From: Terriglobia bacterium
GTDB taxonomy: Bacteria > Acidobacteriota > Terriglobia > Terriglobales > Acidobacteriaceae
Reading direction: 5' to 3'
Assembly (NCBI GenBank): GCA_020073495.1
Contig: JAIQFD010000002.1
Span: 62,001 to 126,000, forward strand
Length of the DNA: 64,000 bases
In this document: piece by piece, positions 7,659 to 16,174 of the stretch
Position numbering within the stretch: the stretch's first letter is position 1
How the letters are laid out: each line of letters begins with the position of its first letter
Translations under genes and position numbers: made by a program
Notes under the pieces: model-generated
Databases searched by the model: none
What the model was told of the DNA's origin: nothing
The model's input: the letters and a program-made list of their open reading frames with translations, nothing else

Positions 7659-9110
7659 ATGCAGGAAGAAACGGAACCCAAGCGCTCGGACGATGCGCTA
7701 CGAGCTTCTGAGCTTAGATACCGTCGCCTCTTCGAAACCGCCAAAGATGGGATCCTGATTCTCGACGCGCAGACAGGACAGATAAGGGACGTTAACCCAT
7801 TCCTGGTTAATTTGTTGGGCTACACGTATAACGAGTTTATTGGGTTGCCACTCTGGGAGATCGGGCCCTTCAAAGACATCAAGGAATGCAAGCTGGCTTT
7901 TCTGGAGTTGCAAGACAAGGAATATATCCGCTATGAATCTCTCCCGCTTGAAACCAAGGACGGCCGGTCCATTGCCGTGGAGTTTGTTAGCAACGTCTAT
8001 GGATTGAGCGGTGGGACGAGGGTCATTCAATGCAACATTCGTGACATCACGAAGCGCAAGCAAGCCGAGGATGCGCTGCACCGAAGCGGGGAGGAAACCC
8101 GGCGCTTTTTTGAGGCGAATCCCGCGGGCAGCTACGTCGCAAGCCCCGATGGAAGGTTGCTGACCTGCAATTCGGCCTTCGCGCGAATGCTCGGTTTCGC
8201 CTCGGTCGAAGAGGCAATGCAAGTTGATCTGGTCTCACTCTATCCCGACCGCGCGTCGCGAAACGTATTCCTGGGGCGCCTCAAGAAGAAGGGGCGGCTC
8301 GAATACAACGAAGCTGAACTCCTCCGCAAGGACGGCAGCCTGGTCCACGCCGTGGAGAATGCCGCCGGAACGTTCGACGAGCGGGGTGAGCTGGCCGAGA
8401 TCCATGGCTGCCTCATGGACGCGAGCGAGCGGCAGACAGAGCAGCAGTTGCGCCAGGCTCATAAACGACCGCTCTTTCGTCTTAAGACTTTTCTCTCGAA
8501 AGCCGGCGCAGGCAGGACGATTGTATATGTACCCGGAAAACAGATCCTCTTTGAACAAGGCAAACGGGGTGATGCTGTCTTCTATGTCTTGACCGGCATG
8601 GTGAAGCTCTCGGTAGTCTCTCAGGGTAAAGAAATCACGATTGGCTTTCTCGGCCCGGGGGACTTCGCAGGCAAGGAATGCCTGGCGACAGTTCGGCTCC
8701 GGCGCACGGCGTCAGCCAGGGCGTTCACAGATTGCACGATACTCAGGATTGAACGAAAAGAGATGTTGCGCGTGATTCAACAGGAAAAGACCTTTGCGGC
8801 ATTTTTTCTCGATTACTTGCTTGCCCGCATCAGTCGCTACCAGGAAGTCGCAATGGATCAGCTTTTGCACTCCAGCGAAAAACGGCTGGCCCGAGCTCTT
8901 CTCTTACTTGCTGCCTTTGGCAACGGTGGCAAACCGGAGGCTGTCGTTCCGAAGATCCATCAGGAAGAGCTGGCGGAAATGGTCGGCACAACCCGATCCC
9001 GAATCAGTTTTTTTATGAATCGCTTCCGAAAACGGGGTTTCGTTGCCTACAAGGGGCAAAGCTCTGTCACCATCCGTACCGCCAGGTTGTCGCGGTTCGT
9101 AATGGCTTGA
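7659..9110 (+). CDS. PAS-PAS-CRP/FNR-type transcriptional regulator
   Basis: 483 residues in four parts. PAS 1 spans about 18-135 (YRRLFETAKDGILILDAQTG ending NIRDITKRKQAEDAL). PAS 2 spans about 145-265 (FFEANPAGSYVASPDGRLLT). A cyclic-nucleotide-type beta-roll spans about 285-395 (ILFEQGKRGDAVFYVLTG, FLGPGDFAGKE). A Crp-type helix-turn-helix spans about 425-465 (HQEELAEMVGTTRSRISFFM). CRP/FNR proteins bind DNA as dimers; here the usual single sensor is preceded by two PAS modules that in other proteins sit on kinases. GAGG 8 nt before ATG 7659 supports the start. No heme or Fe-S cysteine cluster is visible. It stands alone with repeats on both sides, so its targets are unknown. Confidence 0.88.
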   Translation: MQEETEPKRSDDALRASELRYRRLFETAKDGILILDAQTGQIRDVNPFLVNLLGYTYNEFIGLPLWEIGPFKDIKECKLAFLELQDKEYIRYESLPLETKDGRSIAVEFVSNVYGLSGGTRVIQCNIRDITKRKQAEDALHRSGEETRRFFEANPAGSYVASPDGRLLTCNSAFARMLGFASVEEAMQVDLVSLYPDRASRNVFLGRLKKKGRLEYNEAELLRKDGSLVHAVENAAGTFDERGELAEIHGCLMDASERQTEQQLRQAHKRPLFRLKTFLSKAGAGRTIVYVPGKQILFEQGKRGDAVFYVLTGMVKLSVVSQGKEITIGFLGPGDFAGKECLATVRLRRTASARAFTDCTILRIERKEMLRVIQQEKTFAAFFLDYLLARISRYQEVAMDQLLHSSEKRLARALLLLAAFGNGGKPEAVVPKIHQEELAEMVGTTRSRISFFMNRFRKRGFVAYKGQSSVTIRTARLSRFVMA

Positions 9111-9121
9111 TTCATCACGAA

Positions 9122-9390
9122 TATGCGTCCCCCCAAAATCTTCCGAGTCCCGGAGGGACGAAGCAGCTAGCCCTGGGCGGAACTTGTCCCGAGCAGAGCC
9201 GAGGGAGCCCTGACGAGGGACGAGAGTCCCAAATCCCGGAGGGACGACAGAGGTAGATCAGGGCGGAACTTGTCCCGAGCAGAGCCGAGGGAGCCCTGAC
9301 GAGGGACGAAGTCCCGAAGCCCGGAGGGACGACAGAGGTAGATCAGGGCTCGGTAGATCAGGGCTCGGTAGGTCAGGGTTTTAACCCTGA
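9122..9390. repeat. Tandem copies of a dispersed repeat, with short 15-bp repeats
   Basis: An 85-86 bp unit starting GGGCGGAACTTGTCCCGAGC occurs at 9175-9260 and again at 9261-9345. It is followed by 15-bp units GGGCTCGGTAGATCA at 9346-9360 and a one-base variant at 9361-9375. The array ends in an inverted repeat, TCAGGGTT-TT-AACCCTGA, at 9373-9390. A lead-in at 9122-9174 (ATGCGTCCCCC) also occurs near 6910. Confidence 0.85.
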
Positions 9391-9551
9391 CTTCGCGACG
9401 CAAGTCCCGAACGAGGGGTAGGCTACGAAAGAAAACCAGAGCCCCTTCAGGGGCGAAAGAGGTACCCCGGCCCCTCACCGCCGGACTCGAGCTCTCACAT
9501 CGTTCCCATTGCCTACTCTCCATCCAAGTAGCACAATTCCGACCCATCAAG

Positions 9552-10472
9552 GTGCGCTTCTACGTCGCCATCACCGACTTCGACTGGTTCACCTGCCTCT
9601 CCGCGCAGAAGCCCGACGAGGTGAATTTCTGGCAGCCCTCGGGCAGCAGCCAGTTCCGCGCCCTGGAGACCGGCGAGCCGCTTCTCTTCAAGCTTCACAG
9701 CCCAAGGAATTACATAGTCGGCGGCGGGTTCCTTAGTCGCTTCACCCTTGCGCCCCTGTCCTTCGCCTGGGAAGCCTTCGGAACGAAAAACGGCACCCAA
9801 TCGCTCGACGAGATGCGCGACCGTGTATGGAAATACCGCAACTCATCCCCTACAGGAACGACGGAAGAGGTGATCGGCTGCATCCTGCTCCAGCAGCCGT
9901 TCTTCTTTGATGAACCCGAGTGGATTCCCGTCTCCGACTGGGCGCAGAGCATTGTGCGGGGGAAGGGCTACGACACCGCCGAAGTCCGCGGCAATGAGAT
10001 CTGGACCGAGGTTCAGAACCGTCTCGCCAACCCGGTACCCGTGCCGGACGAATCGGTCGCCATGGCCGAGGAGAGATTCGGCAAGGCGCAGATCGTGCTG
10101 CCACGCCTGGGCCAGGGCGGATTCCGCGTCATCGTAGCGGACATCTACAACCGGTCCTGCGCGCTCTCTTCGTCTCACATCCTGCACATCCTCGACGCCG
10201 CGCATATACGGCCCTACGCTCAGGGCGGCACCCACTCTCCCACCAACGGCCTGCTTCTTCGCCAGGACATCCACACCCTCTTCGACCGGGGCTACATCAC
10301 GGTCACGCCGGAGTACCGGGTCGAGGTGAGCAAGCGCATCAGGCAGGAATTCAACAACGGGGCTGATTACTACGCCATGCACGGGCGGCCGATCCATCTG
10401 CCCGGCATCGAGCAGCTCCGACCATCAGCGGACGCTCTGAGGTGGCACAACGACGTCGTCTTCCGCCCGTAA
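9552..10472 (+). CDS. HNH endonuclease with N-terminal EVE/PUA-like domain (putative modification-dependent restriction enzyme)
   Basis: 306 residues in two parts. Residues 1-95 (MRFYVAITDFDWF, FWQPSG, GEPLLFKLHSPRNYIVGGG) look like a PUA/EVE-type modified-base reader. Residues about 185-260 are an HNH nuclease: C and AAHI in RSCALSS.ILDAAHIRPYAQGG, then NGLLLRQDIHTLFDRGYI, as in the HNH_2 family. Known: EVE- or SRA-HNH fusions cut DNA carrying modified bases and act as phage restriction. That role is inferred here. No methyltransferase is adjacent, which fits a modification-dependent enzyme. The start is GTG 9552 with a weak ribosome site, and the frame stays open upstream. Confidence 0.8.
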   Translation: MRFYVAITDFDWFTCLSAQKPDEVNFWQPSGSSQFRALETGEPLLFKLHSPRNYIVGGGFLSRFTLAPLSFAWEAFGTKNGTQSLDEMRDRVWKYRNSSPTGTTEEVIGCILLQQPFFFDEPEWIPVSDWAQSIVRGKGYDTAEVRGNEIWTEVQNRLANPVPVPDESVAMAEERFGKAQIVLPRLGQGGFRVIVADIYNRSCALSSSHILHILDAAHIRPYAQGGTHSPTNGLLLRQDIHTLFDRGYITVTPEYRVEVSKRIRQEFNNGADYYAMHGRPIHLPGIEQLRPSADALRWHNDVVFRP

Positions 10473-10674
10473 CCACACCCGGGGCTAGATTCCTACGCGC
10501 CTGCGGCGCTAGCCTGCTTAAGTGGGCGAAGACTACGTGTCGAAAACGTCTCAATTACCATTACGGCAAATAGCCATGTCCTGCTGCATCAGGTCTTGGA
10601 CTTGAACCTTGTGCAATGTGTGCGGAAAAGAAGTGGTTTCCGCACCGCTGTCTTGAAGATGCGAAATTCGGTGC

Positions 10675-13542
10675 TCAGTGCGATGCTTTGTCGACGTCGA
10701 GTACAAAGACGGTTTGATCGTCGGTGAGTACGACCAAACGCTTGCTGTCAGAGGTGAATTCGGCGAAGATGACGCGTGCTCCGAAGGTAAGCTCATCTCG
10801 CTGGCGCAGGCCAACGACATCGTAGAGCGCAAGACGCCCCGGCTCGCGCTCTACGACGACGCTCCCCCCGTCTGGCGAAAGAACCGCATCGCCCCCGAAT
10901 AGCCCGCCTAGTCGCTTACCTTTGAAGGAGTACAGCAGGACGCGGTTCTGCGTGTCGAGCATGACGACGGTTGAGCCGGCCGCGGCGGAATGGCGGACAG
11001 AGAATGAACCAAGCCCGGTTTCGACGGGAAATTTGGCCAGGGGCTTGCCGGAGCGAAGGTCCACAACCTCGACCAGGTAGCTGCCTTCGCTCTCCTTGAC
11101 GGCCTTCACCAGTTCCTTTGCCTCAGGATCGTCTTTCAGCTCCTCCTTAGCGCCGCGGGTTCCCAGATTCCAGGAGAACACCACCGCTGTGTCCCTGCCT
11201 GCGTCGCCGTTGATATAGGGAAAACTCTTTGGCCGGCGCGACCACAAAACCGCATCGGTCCGGGAATCTCTTGCCTCAAGGGTGATGTTATCGAAGGGTT
11301 TCTCGTCGTCTTCCGGCGTCCAGGTGAGCACGACTGAGCCGAATTGATGCACATGAACGCGCTTCTGCATCTGGCGTATGGGGATGATGGAGCGGGTGGC
11401 GAGGTCGGCGCGGGCGAGACTGTCCCCGGGCTTTTCGGCTTCCAGCCTGCGCACCTCTTTCTCGCTCTGCCCTTTGAGGGGCTGCAAAGCGAATTGATCG
11501 GGGGGAGCAAAGTCAAGAAAGATCGAGCCACCGTCGAAGTAGGCACCGTGAAAGCCGCGAATGTAGAAGAGTCGCTCACCACTGTTCAGATCCCACACGG
11601 AGCCGCGGGAGCGCTCGCTGAGCGCGATTGCATTCAGGTTGGGGGCCACCGCCGCCGTGGCCAGACGCGCAAGCGGGCTGAGCGGCAGGGCCAGGGTCGC
11701 GGTGGGCTTCTGTCCCGCCTGGGTATATAGGCCGATCTCGCCGTTGGTGCGCTCGTTGACGAATGTGGTGTCATAGATATCAAGCGCATCGGTGCGGCTG
11801 GCCATGAAGATCTTCTTGGCCTCCAGGTCCATCAGGCCGACAGGTGCCTTTTGCATGGGGCGGACAATCGCGTAAAGACCTTTGCTGACCGGGTAGAGCG
11901 CACGACCCCCGATTGGGATGTCCGAGGAAATGATCTCACCCGAGGGGAAGCGAACGAGCGAGGCGTGTTCGAGGTTCTGGCTGTCGGCGCCGACGATGCG
12001 ATCGGGCCCGACAAAAGCGAAGCTGACCGAAGTAATCCTGCGCAGAGGGCCCGGCACGGCGATTTCAGCGAAAGACTTCATGTCCAGCAAAAGATGCACT
12101 TCGGAACGGCCGGCCAGGAAGTAGCGCCCATCGGGGGAAAACGCCATGGCCGCAACCGGCCGTCGGCCACCCTTCAGCAGTATGTAGTTCAAGAACGTGT
12201 TGTAACCGAACTTCACGGGCCCGATATAGTTCTTCTTCGTGAAGACGGCGGCGCCGGTCTTGACGTCGAGTAACAGGAAGTCTAGAGGGAAATAGGTATC
12301 ACGGTTTGGACGGATGCAGGCGAGGTAGTGACCGTCGGGCGAAAGCGCGGTTTGCACGCAACCGTTGAACACGTACAATTCGTCGACGTCGTCGAGACGT
12401 TGTTCGGTGATGTTCCACCGCTCGACGCGCAGTCCGGACGTGTAGAAGACGACATAGCGGGAATCGGGGCTGAACTGAGCGCCGTGAGCGTCCAGGGCGT
12501 CAATGCGAAACAGGAAGACGAGCGGGTCGCGGGTGAGCACGAAGATGCTGGTATTGTCCTGGGCGAGAAGGTACTTGCCGTCGGGACTGAATCGAAAGAC
12601 CCGGATGTCCTCGCGAAGCACAGGATCGAGCGCGCGCTTCAGCACTACCTTGTGCAGTGATTCCTTCTTGCCGAAGCCCTTGTAGTTGCGAACGGCGGCC
12701 TGCCAGCGCTCGAAGTCAGCCGAGGAGGCATGGCCAGTGGCATTGATGCAGGATGCCGGGATAGCGCCCAAGTTCTTGACGAACTCGCGAAGGCGCTTGG
12801 ATTCGGGGCGGGTGGAGCCGAAAAAATCTGAGAGCCAACTCCCCTTGCGTCCGTGGGACTCGGTGAAGCGATCCCAAAAGTCCACGACGGCCTGCGGCGA
12901 GTAGCCGGCGCGGGAGACGGCGTAAACAGCGACCTGGTCGGCGCCCAACTGCTCGCGCTCCCCGCGATTCGACTGGGCAAATATGCCCTCCTTGGTGCGG
13001 TACGCATCGAGCACCTGGTTGTACTTGTCTTCGATATCGGAGCGGTCGCCAAGCTTGGTGACGCCCAGCATGTCGTGGAAGATGCGGCTCCAGTCGAGGG
13101 CGGAGTGATGGGCAAGTTGATGGCCCATTTCATGGGCGACGACGCCAGCAAGTTCGTCTTCGGAGCGGACCGCCGTGATCAGCTTGCGGGTGACGTAGAC
13201 GCGACCTCCAGCGACGGCGAAGGCGTTGGCGTCAGGACTGTCCACTAGATAGAAGCGGAACCGCAGCCGGGTGGGGGGCATCTGGAGCAGGAGGCGGTCG
13301 CCGATGTGCTGCAAGCGGCCGGCGACGGCATCGTCTTCAATGACGTGCAGGGAGTAGGAAATCTTTGCGGCGAGAACCTCGCCGAAATCAATCTCCTGCT
13401 CTTCACTGAACAGGTTCAACTCGTGGGAGGGTGACAGCGCAGGAGCTTGGGGGCATTGCTGAGCGAACCCAAACCCGACCAAGAGCGAACCGACGAAAAC
13501 CAAGAGCCACCGGCGGGGCATCGCGGTTTTCCTAACGGACAT
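10675..13542 (-). CDS. Secreted M48 metalloprotease fused to a beta-propeller (WD40-like) domain
   Basis: 955 residues. A signal peptide (RRWLLVFVGSLLVGFGFAQ) leads an M48 peptidase domain at about 45-260 with the zinc motif HEMGH (137-141) and the third ligand E197 in EREQLGAD. Residues about 300-955 form WD40/TolB-like blades (FRFSPDGKYLLAQD, AQFSPDSRYVVFY, AMAFSPDGRYFLAG, AVLSPDGGSVVVE). M48 peptidases of this type are periplasmic quality-control enzymes; the propeller probably recruits or positions substrates. ATG 13521 (MPRRW) is an alternative start with AGGA upstream. Single gene, convergent with the HNH gene. Much longer than BepA/Oma1-type M48 proteins. Confidence 0.88.
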   Translation of the reverse strand: MSVRKTAMPRRWLLVFVGSLLVGFGFAQQCPQAPALSPSHELNLFSEEQEIDFGEVLAAKISYSLHVIEDDAVAGRLQHIGDRLLLQMPPTRLRFRFYLVDSPDANAFAVAGGRVYVTRKLITAVRSEDELAGVVAHEMGHQLAHHSALDWSRIFHDMLGVTKLGDRSDIEDKYNQVLDAYRTKEGIFAQSNRGEREQLGADQVAVYAVSRAGYSPQAVVDFWDRFTESHGRKGSWLSDFFGSTRPESKRLREFVKNLGAIPASCINATGHASSADFERWQAAVRNYKGFGKKESLHKVVLKRALDPVLREDIRVFRFSPDGKYLLAQDNTSIFVLTRDPLVFLFRIDALDAHGAQFSPDSRYVVFYTSGLRVERWNITEQRLDDVDELYVFNGCVQTALSPDGHYLACIRPNRDTYFPLDFLLLDVKTGAAVFTKKNYIGPVKFGYNTFLNYILLKGGRRPVAAMAFSPDGRYFLAGRSEVHLLLDMKSFAEIAVPGPLRRITSVSFAFVGPDRIVGADSQNLEHASLVRFPSGEIISSDIPIGGRALYPVSKGLYAIVRPMQKAPVGLMDLEAKKIFMASRTDALDIYDTTFVNERTNGEIGLYTQAGQKPTATLALPLSPLARLATAAVAPNLNAIALSERSRGSVWDLNSGERLFYIRGFHGAYFDGGSIFLDFAPPDQFALQPLKGQSEKEVRRLEAEKPGDSLARADLATRSIIPIRQMQKRVHVHQFGSVVLTWTPEDDEKPFDNITLEARDSRTDAVLWSRRPKSFPYINGDAGRDTAVVFSWNLGTRGAKEELKDDPEAKELVKAVKESEGSYLVEVVDLRSGKPLAKFPVETGLGSFSVRHSAAAGSTVVMLDTQNRVLLYSFKGKRLGGLFGGDAVLSPDGGSVVVEREPGRLALYDVVGLRQRDELTFGARVIFAEFTSDSKRLVVLTDDQTVFVLDVDKASH

Positions 13543-13976
13543 GATTCCACGTTCTTTGGCGACTCAGTCTATGATTGCTTCCTTCGAAAATCAATAACAA
13601 CGTGGGGGATGAACACGTCGGCATGAAGGGACGTCAATCAAATGAACCAATCTAAGAATCCGGCATAGCCGCTTTTTTTCTCGTGTATCTTGGCTCACTA
13701 GTCGAGCAGGGGAGACTCTAGGAAGCGGGATTCCCGGCAACCAGAGACGTAGCGTGTCCGAAACCATGTGGTTTCCCCACACCCATTTCGTCCCTCCTTG
13801 TCAATCAAACGCAATGACTTTGCGGGCTAGGACTCAACAGGTTCTCGGCAAATAGCGGGGCTGTAGGCCGGTCATTCGCGCGGCATACTTGTTCTCACAA
13901 TCGGAAAACTGCGCACCCCACCACTTGCAGCTTGGGTCCTGCGCGGCAGGCACCGGGATTGCAATTGACACAAGAA
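13543..13976. other. Intergenic region upstream of the M48 gene
   Basis: 434 bp between the M48 start and the clpX terminator. It must contain the M48 promoter. A weak 4-bp hairpin followed by seven T lies near 13664-13682. No gene or RNA family was recognised. Confidence 0.4.
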
Positions 13977-13998
13977 GGCCGTGCCACCCGGCACGGCC
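13977..13998 (-). terminator. Terminator-like hairpin downstream of clpX
   Basis: A perfect 9-bp stem, GGCCGTGCC / GGCACGGCC, with an ACCC loop. On the minus strand it is followed by TTCTTGTG, a moderate T-rich tail. It lies 185 bp after the clpX stop and would close the tig-clpP-clpX transcript. Confidence 0.6.
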
Positions 13999-14034
13999 TC
14001 TCTGCTCTATGCGCTCTGTACTATGCGCTATGCG

Positions 14035-14086
14035 CTATCCCGCCTTTTCCATCATCGCGATCGAGACGTCCCGCTTCTCTACCATC
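14035..14086 (-). repeat. clpX C-terminus echo, copy B
   Basis: On the minus strand this reads [17 protein letters not shown] then a stop. The last 16 residues are identical to the end of the real ClpX (14183), yet the codons differ only at silent positions (GTG/GTA, TCC/TCG, AAA/AAG, GCT/GCG, GGC/GGA). It is out of frame with clpX and separated from it by two 49-bp repeats. Confidence 0.8.
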
Positions 14087-14184
14087 ATCGCTCGCTTCAC
14101 TCGCGACCCAGGGCTTAAGCTCTGGGCTACCTCTGATCGCTCGCTTCTCTCGCGCCCCAGGGTCAAAACCCTGGGCTACCTCCT
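14087..14184. repeat. Two tandem 49-bp palindrome-bearing repeats abutting the clpX stop
   Basis: Units at 14087-14135 and 14136-14184 both begin ATCGCTCGCTTC and end GGGCTACCTC plus two bases. Each carries an inverted repeat (CCCAGGG.CTCTGGG or CCCAGGG.CCCTGGG). The second unit ends inside the clpX stop codon. They look like REP-type elements. Confidence 0.8.
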
Positions 14185-15469
14185 AGCCAGCTTTTTCCAT
14201 CATCGCGATGGAGACGTCCCGCTTCTCCACCATCTCTTTCGTGACCTCGAACTCTTTCACCTTCTTCTGGCTGGGCAGGTGATACATCAGGTCGAGCATC
14301 AGTTCTTCCAGGATCATGCGCAGTCCGCGCGCCCCCACCTTGCGGTTCATGGCTTCGCGCGAGATGGCACGCAGCGCCTCCTGCGAGAACTTCAGCTTCA
14401 CGTTCTCGAAGTCGAACAGACGCTGGTACTGCTTGATGATCGCGTTCTTCGGACGCGTCAGGATCTCGATCAGCGCGCTGTCGTCCAGATCGTCGAGGAT
14501 GCCGACCACCGGCAGCCGTCCCACGAACTCCGGGATCAGCCCGAACTTGATCAGGTCCTGCGGCTGGATCTGCTGTAGCAGTTCGGTGTCGCGCTTGTTC
14601 GGCCCCGCCGGTTGCTGCGCCGCCGGCTGCTGTTCCTCCTGCTCCGGACTGAGGAAGCCCATGGCCTTCTTGCCCACCCGCCGCCCCACGATCTTTTCCA
14701 GCCCCACGAACGCTCCGCCGCAGATGAAGAGGATGTTGGTGGTGTCCACCGGCGTGAATTCCTGGTGCGGATGCTTGCGCCCGCCCTGCGGCGGCACGTT
14801 GGCCACCGTCCCTTCCAGGATCTTCAGCAGCGCCTGCTGCACGCCCTCGCCCGAAACGTCGCGCGTGATCGACGGGTTCTCGTCCTTGCGCCCGATCTTG
14901 TCCACCTCGTCGATATAGATGATGCCGGTCTGCGCCCGCCCCACGTCTCCGTCCGCCGCCTGCAGCAGCTTCAGGATGATGTTCTCCACGTCCTCGCCGA
15001 CGTAGCCCGCCTCGGTCAGCGTGGTCGCATCCACGATGGCGAACGGGACGTCGAGCATGCGCGCCAGCGTCTGCGCCAGCAGCGTCTTGCCCGTCCCCGT
15101 CGGCCCGATCAGCATGATGTTCGACTTCGACAGCTCCACCTCCCCGGCCCGCTGCCGGTTCATGTGGATGCGCTTGTAGTGGTTGTAGACCGCGACCGCC
15201 AGCTTCTTCTTGGTCTGCTCCTGCCCGATCACGTATTCGTCGAGGAAGGTCTTGACCTCTTGTGGCTTGGGCAGATGGTTGGGCGCCGCCGCCGCGTGCG
15301 ATTCCGTCCGGTCGTCCTCCAGGATCGAGTTGCACACCGCCACGCACTCGTCGCAGATGTACGCCCGCGGATAGTCGCTGGGCGACGAGATCAGCTTGGC
15401 CACCGCGTCCTGGCTCTTGTGGCAAAACGAGCAGCGTAACGTTTCGTCCGTTCCCGACCGCGTTTTCAC
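14183..15469 (-). CDS. clpX: ATP-dependent Clp protease ATP-binding subunit ClpX
   Basis: 428 residues, normal for the family. A C4 zinc-binding domain opens the protein (CSFCHK ... CDECVAVC, residues about 14-42). It is followed by the AAA+ unfoldase with Walker A GPTGTGKT, Walker [11 protein letters not shown], the pore-loop region and a sensor-2 arginine block near the C-terminus. ClpX unfolds tagged substrates and feeds them to ClpP in the cytoplasm. It is the last gene of tig-clpP-clpX, 28 bp after clpP. The 3' end abuts two 49-bp repeats and an out-of-frame duplicate of its own last 16 codons. Confidence 0.98.
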   Translation of the reverse strand: MKTRSGTDETLRCSFCHKSQDAVAKLISSPSDYPRAYICDECVAVCNSILEDDRTESHAAAAPNHLPKPQEVKTFLDEYVIGQEQTKKKLAVAVYNHYKRIHMNRQRAGEVELSKSNIMLIGPTGTGKTLLAQTLARMLDVPFAIVDATTLTEAGYVGEDVENIILKLLQAADGDVGRAQTGIIYIDEVDKIGRKDENPSITRDVSGEGVQQALLKILEGTVANVPPQGGRKHPHQEFTPVDTTNILFICGGAFVGLEKIVGRRVGKKAMGFLSPEQEEQQPAAQQPAGPNKRDTELLQQIQPQDLIKFGLIPEFVGRLPVVGILDDLDDSALIEILTRPKNAIIKQYQRLFDFENVKLKFSQEALRAISREAMNRKVGARGLRMILEELMLDLMYHLPSQKKVKEFEVTKEMVEKRDVSIAMMEKAG

Positions 15470-15497
15470 CTGGATACTCCTTTACCGCACGTCTTCA

Positions 15498-16085
15498 TCA
15501 CTTATGTTGGTAAATGATGTCGTCGATGATGCCGTACTCCTTGCTCTGCTGCGCATTCATGATGAAGTCGCGCTCGACGTCTTTTTCGACTTTGTCGAGG
15601 CGCTGGCCGGTGTGCTTCGCAATCAACTGATTCGTTATTTCGCGCATGCGGAGGATCTCGCGCGCGTGGATATCAATATCGGTGGCCTGGCCGGAGAGGC
15701 CGCCCATCGACGGCTGATGGATCAGGATGCGCGAGTTGGGCAGCGCATAGCGCTTGCCCGGCGCGCCGGCGCAAAGCAGCAGCGCGGCCATCGAGGCCGC
15801 CTGGCCGATGCAGATGGTGGTGACGTCGGGGCGGATGAACTGCATGGTGTCGTAAATGGCCATGCCCGAGGTGATGGAGCCGCCCGGAGAATTGATGTAC
15901 AGCGCGATGTCTTTTTCCGCGTCCTCGGCTTCCAGGAAGAGGAGCTGGGCAATGATCAGGTTGGCGATCTGGTCATCCACGGGCGTGCCGAGAAAAATGA
16001 TGTTGTCCCGCAGCAGCCGCGAATAGATATCGTAGGCGCGCTCGCCGCGGGCGGTCTGCTCGATGACCATTGGCACCAGGGCCAT
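15498..16085 (-). CDS. clpP: ATP-dependent Clp protease proteolytic subunit ClpP
   Basis: 195 residues. The serine-protease triad is visible: Ser98 in [11 protein letters not shown], His123 in LIHQPSMGG and Asp169 in [10 protein letters not shown]. The N-terminus [24 protein letters not shown] is the conserved axial loop and start of the mature chain, so little or no propeptide is removed. ATG 16085 has GAGG 6 nt upstream; ATG 16097 would add four residues. ClpP forms the 14-subunit degradation chamber used by ClpX, whose gene follows. Confidence 0.97.
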   Translation of the reverse strand: MALVPMVIEQTARGERAYDIYSRLLRDNIIFLGTPVDDQIANLIIAQLLFLEAEDAEKDIALYINSPGGSITSGMAIYDTMQFIRPDVTTICIGQAASMAALLLCAGAPGKRYALPNSRILIHQPSMGGLSGQATDIDIHAREILRMREITNQLIAKHTGQRLDKVEKDVERDFIMNAQQSKEYGIIDDIIYQHK

Positions 16086-16174
16086 ATGCTCCCTCATTTC
16101 AACTGCCTACACTTCGTTCGCCGACACCCCGGCCACACACTTCCAGGGCTGGGGGAGGGCGGACGCAGGCCGCA

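Noticed and set aside
9175-9375. Possible CRISPR array
   Set aside because: Units are directly adjacent and 85 or 15 bp long, with no unique spacers between short repeats and no cas genes nearby.
13730-13790. Riboswitch-like stretch upstream of the M48 gene
   Set aside because: Some pairing is possible but no known consensus was recognised.
14163-15425. 420-residue frame overlapping clpX on the same strand
   Set aside because: Out-of-frame Gly/Arg/Ala-rich translation of clpX.
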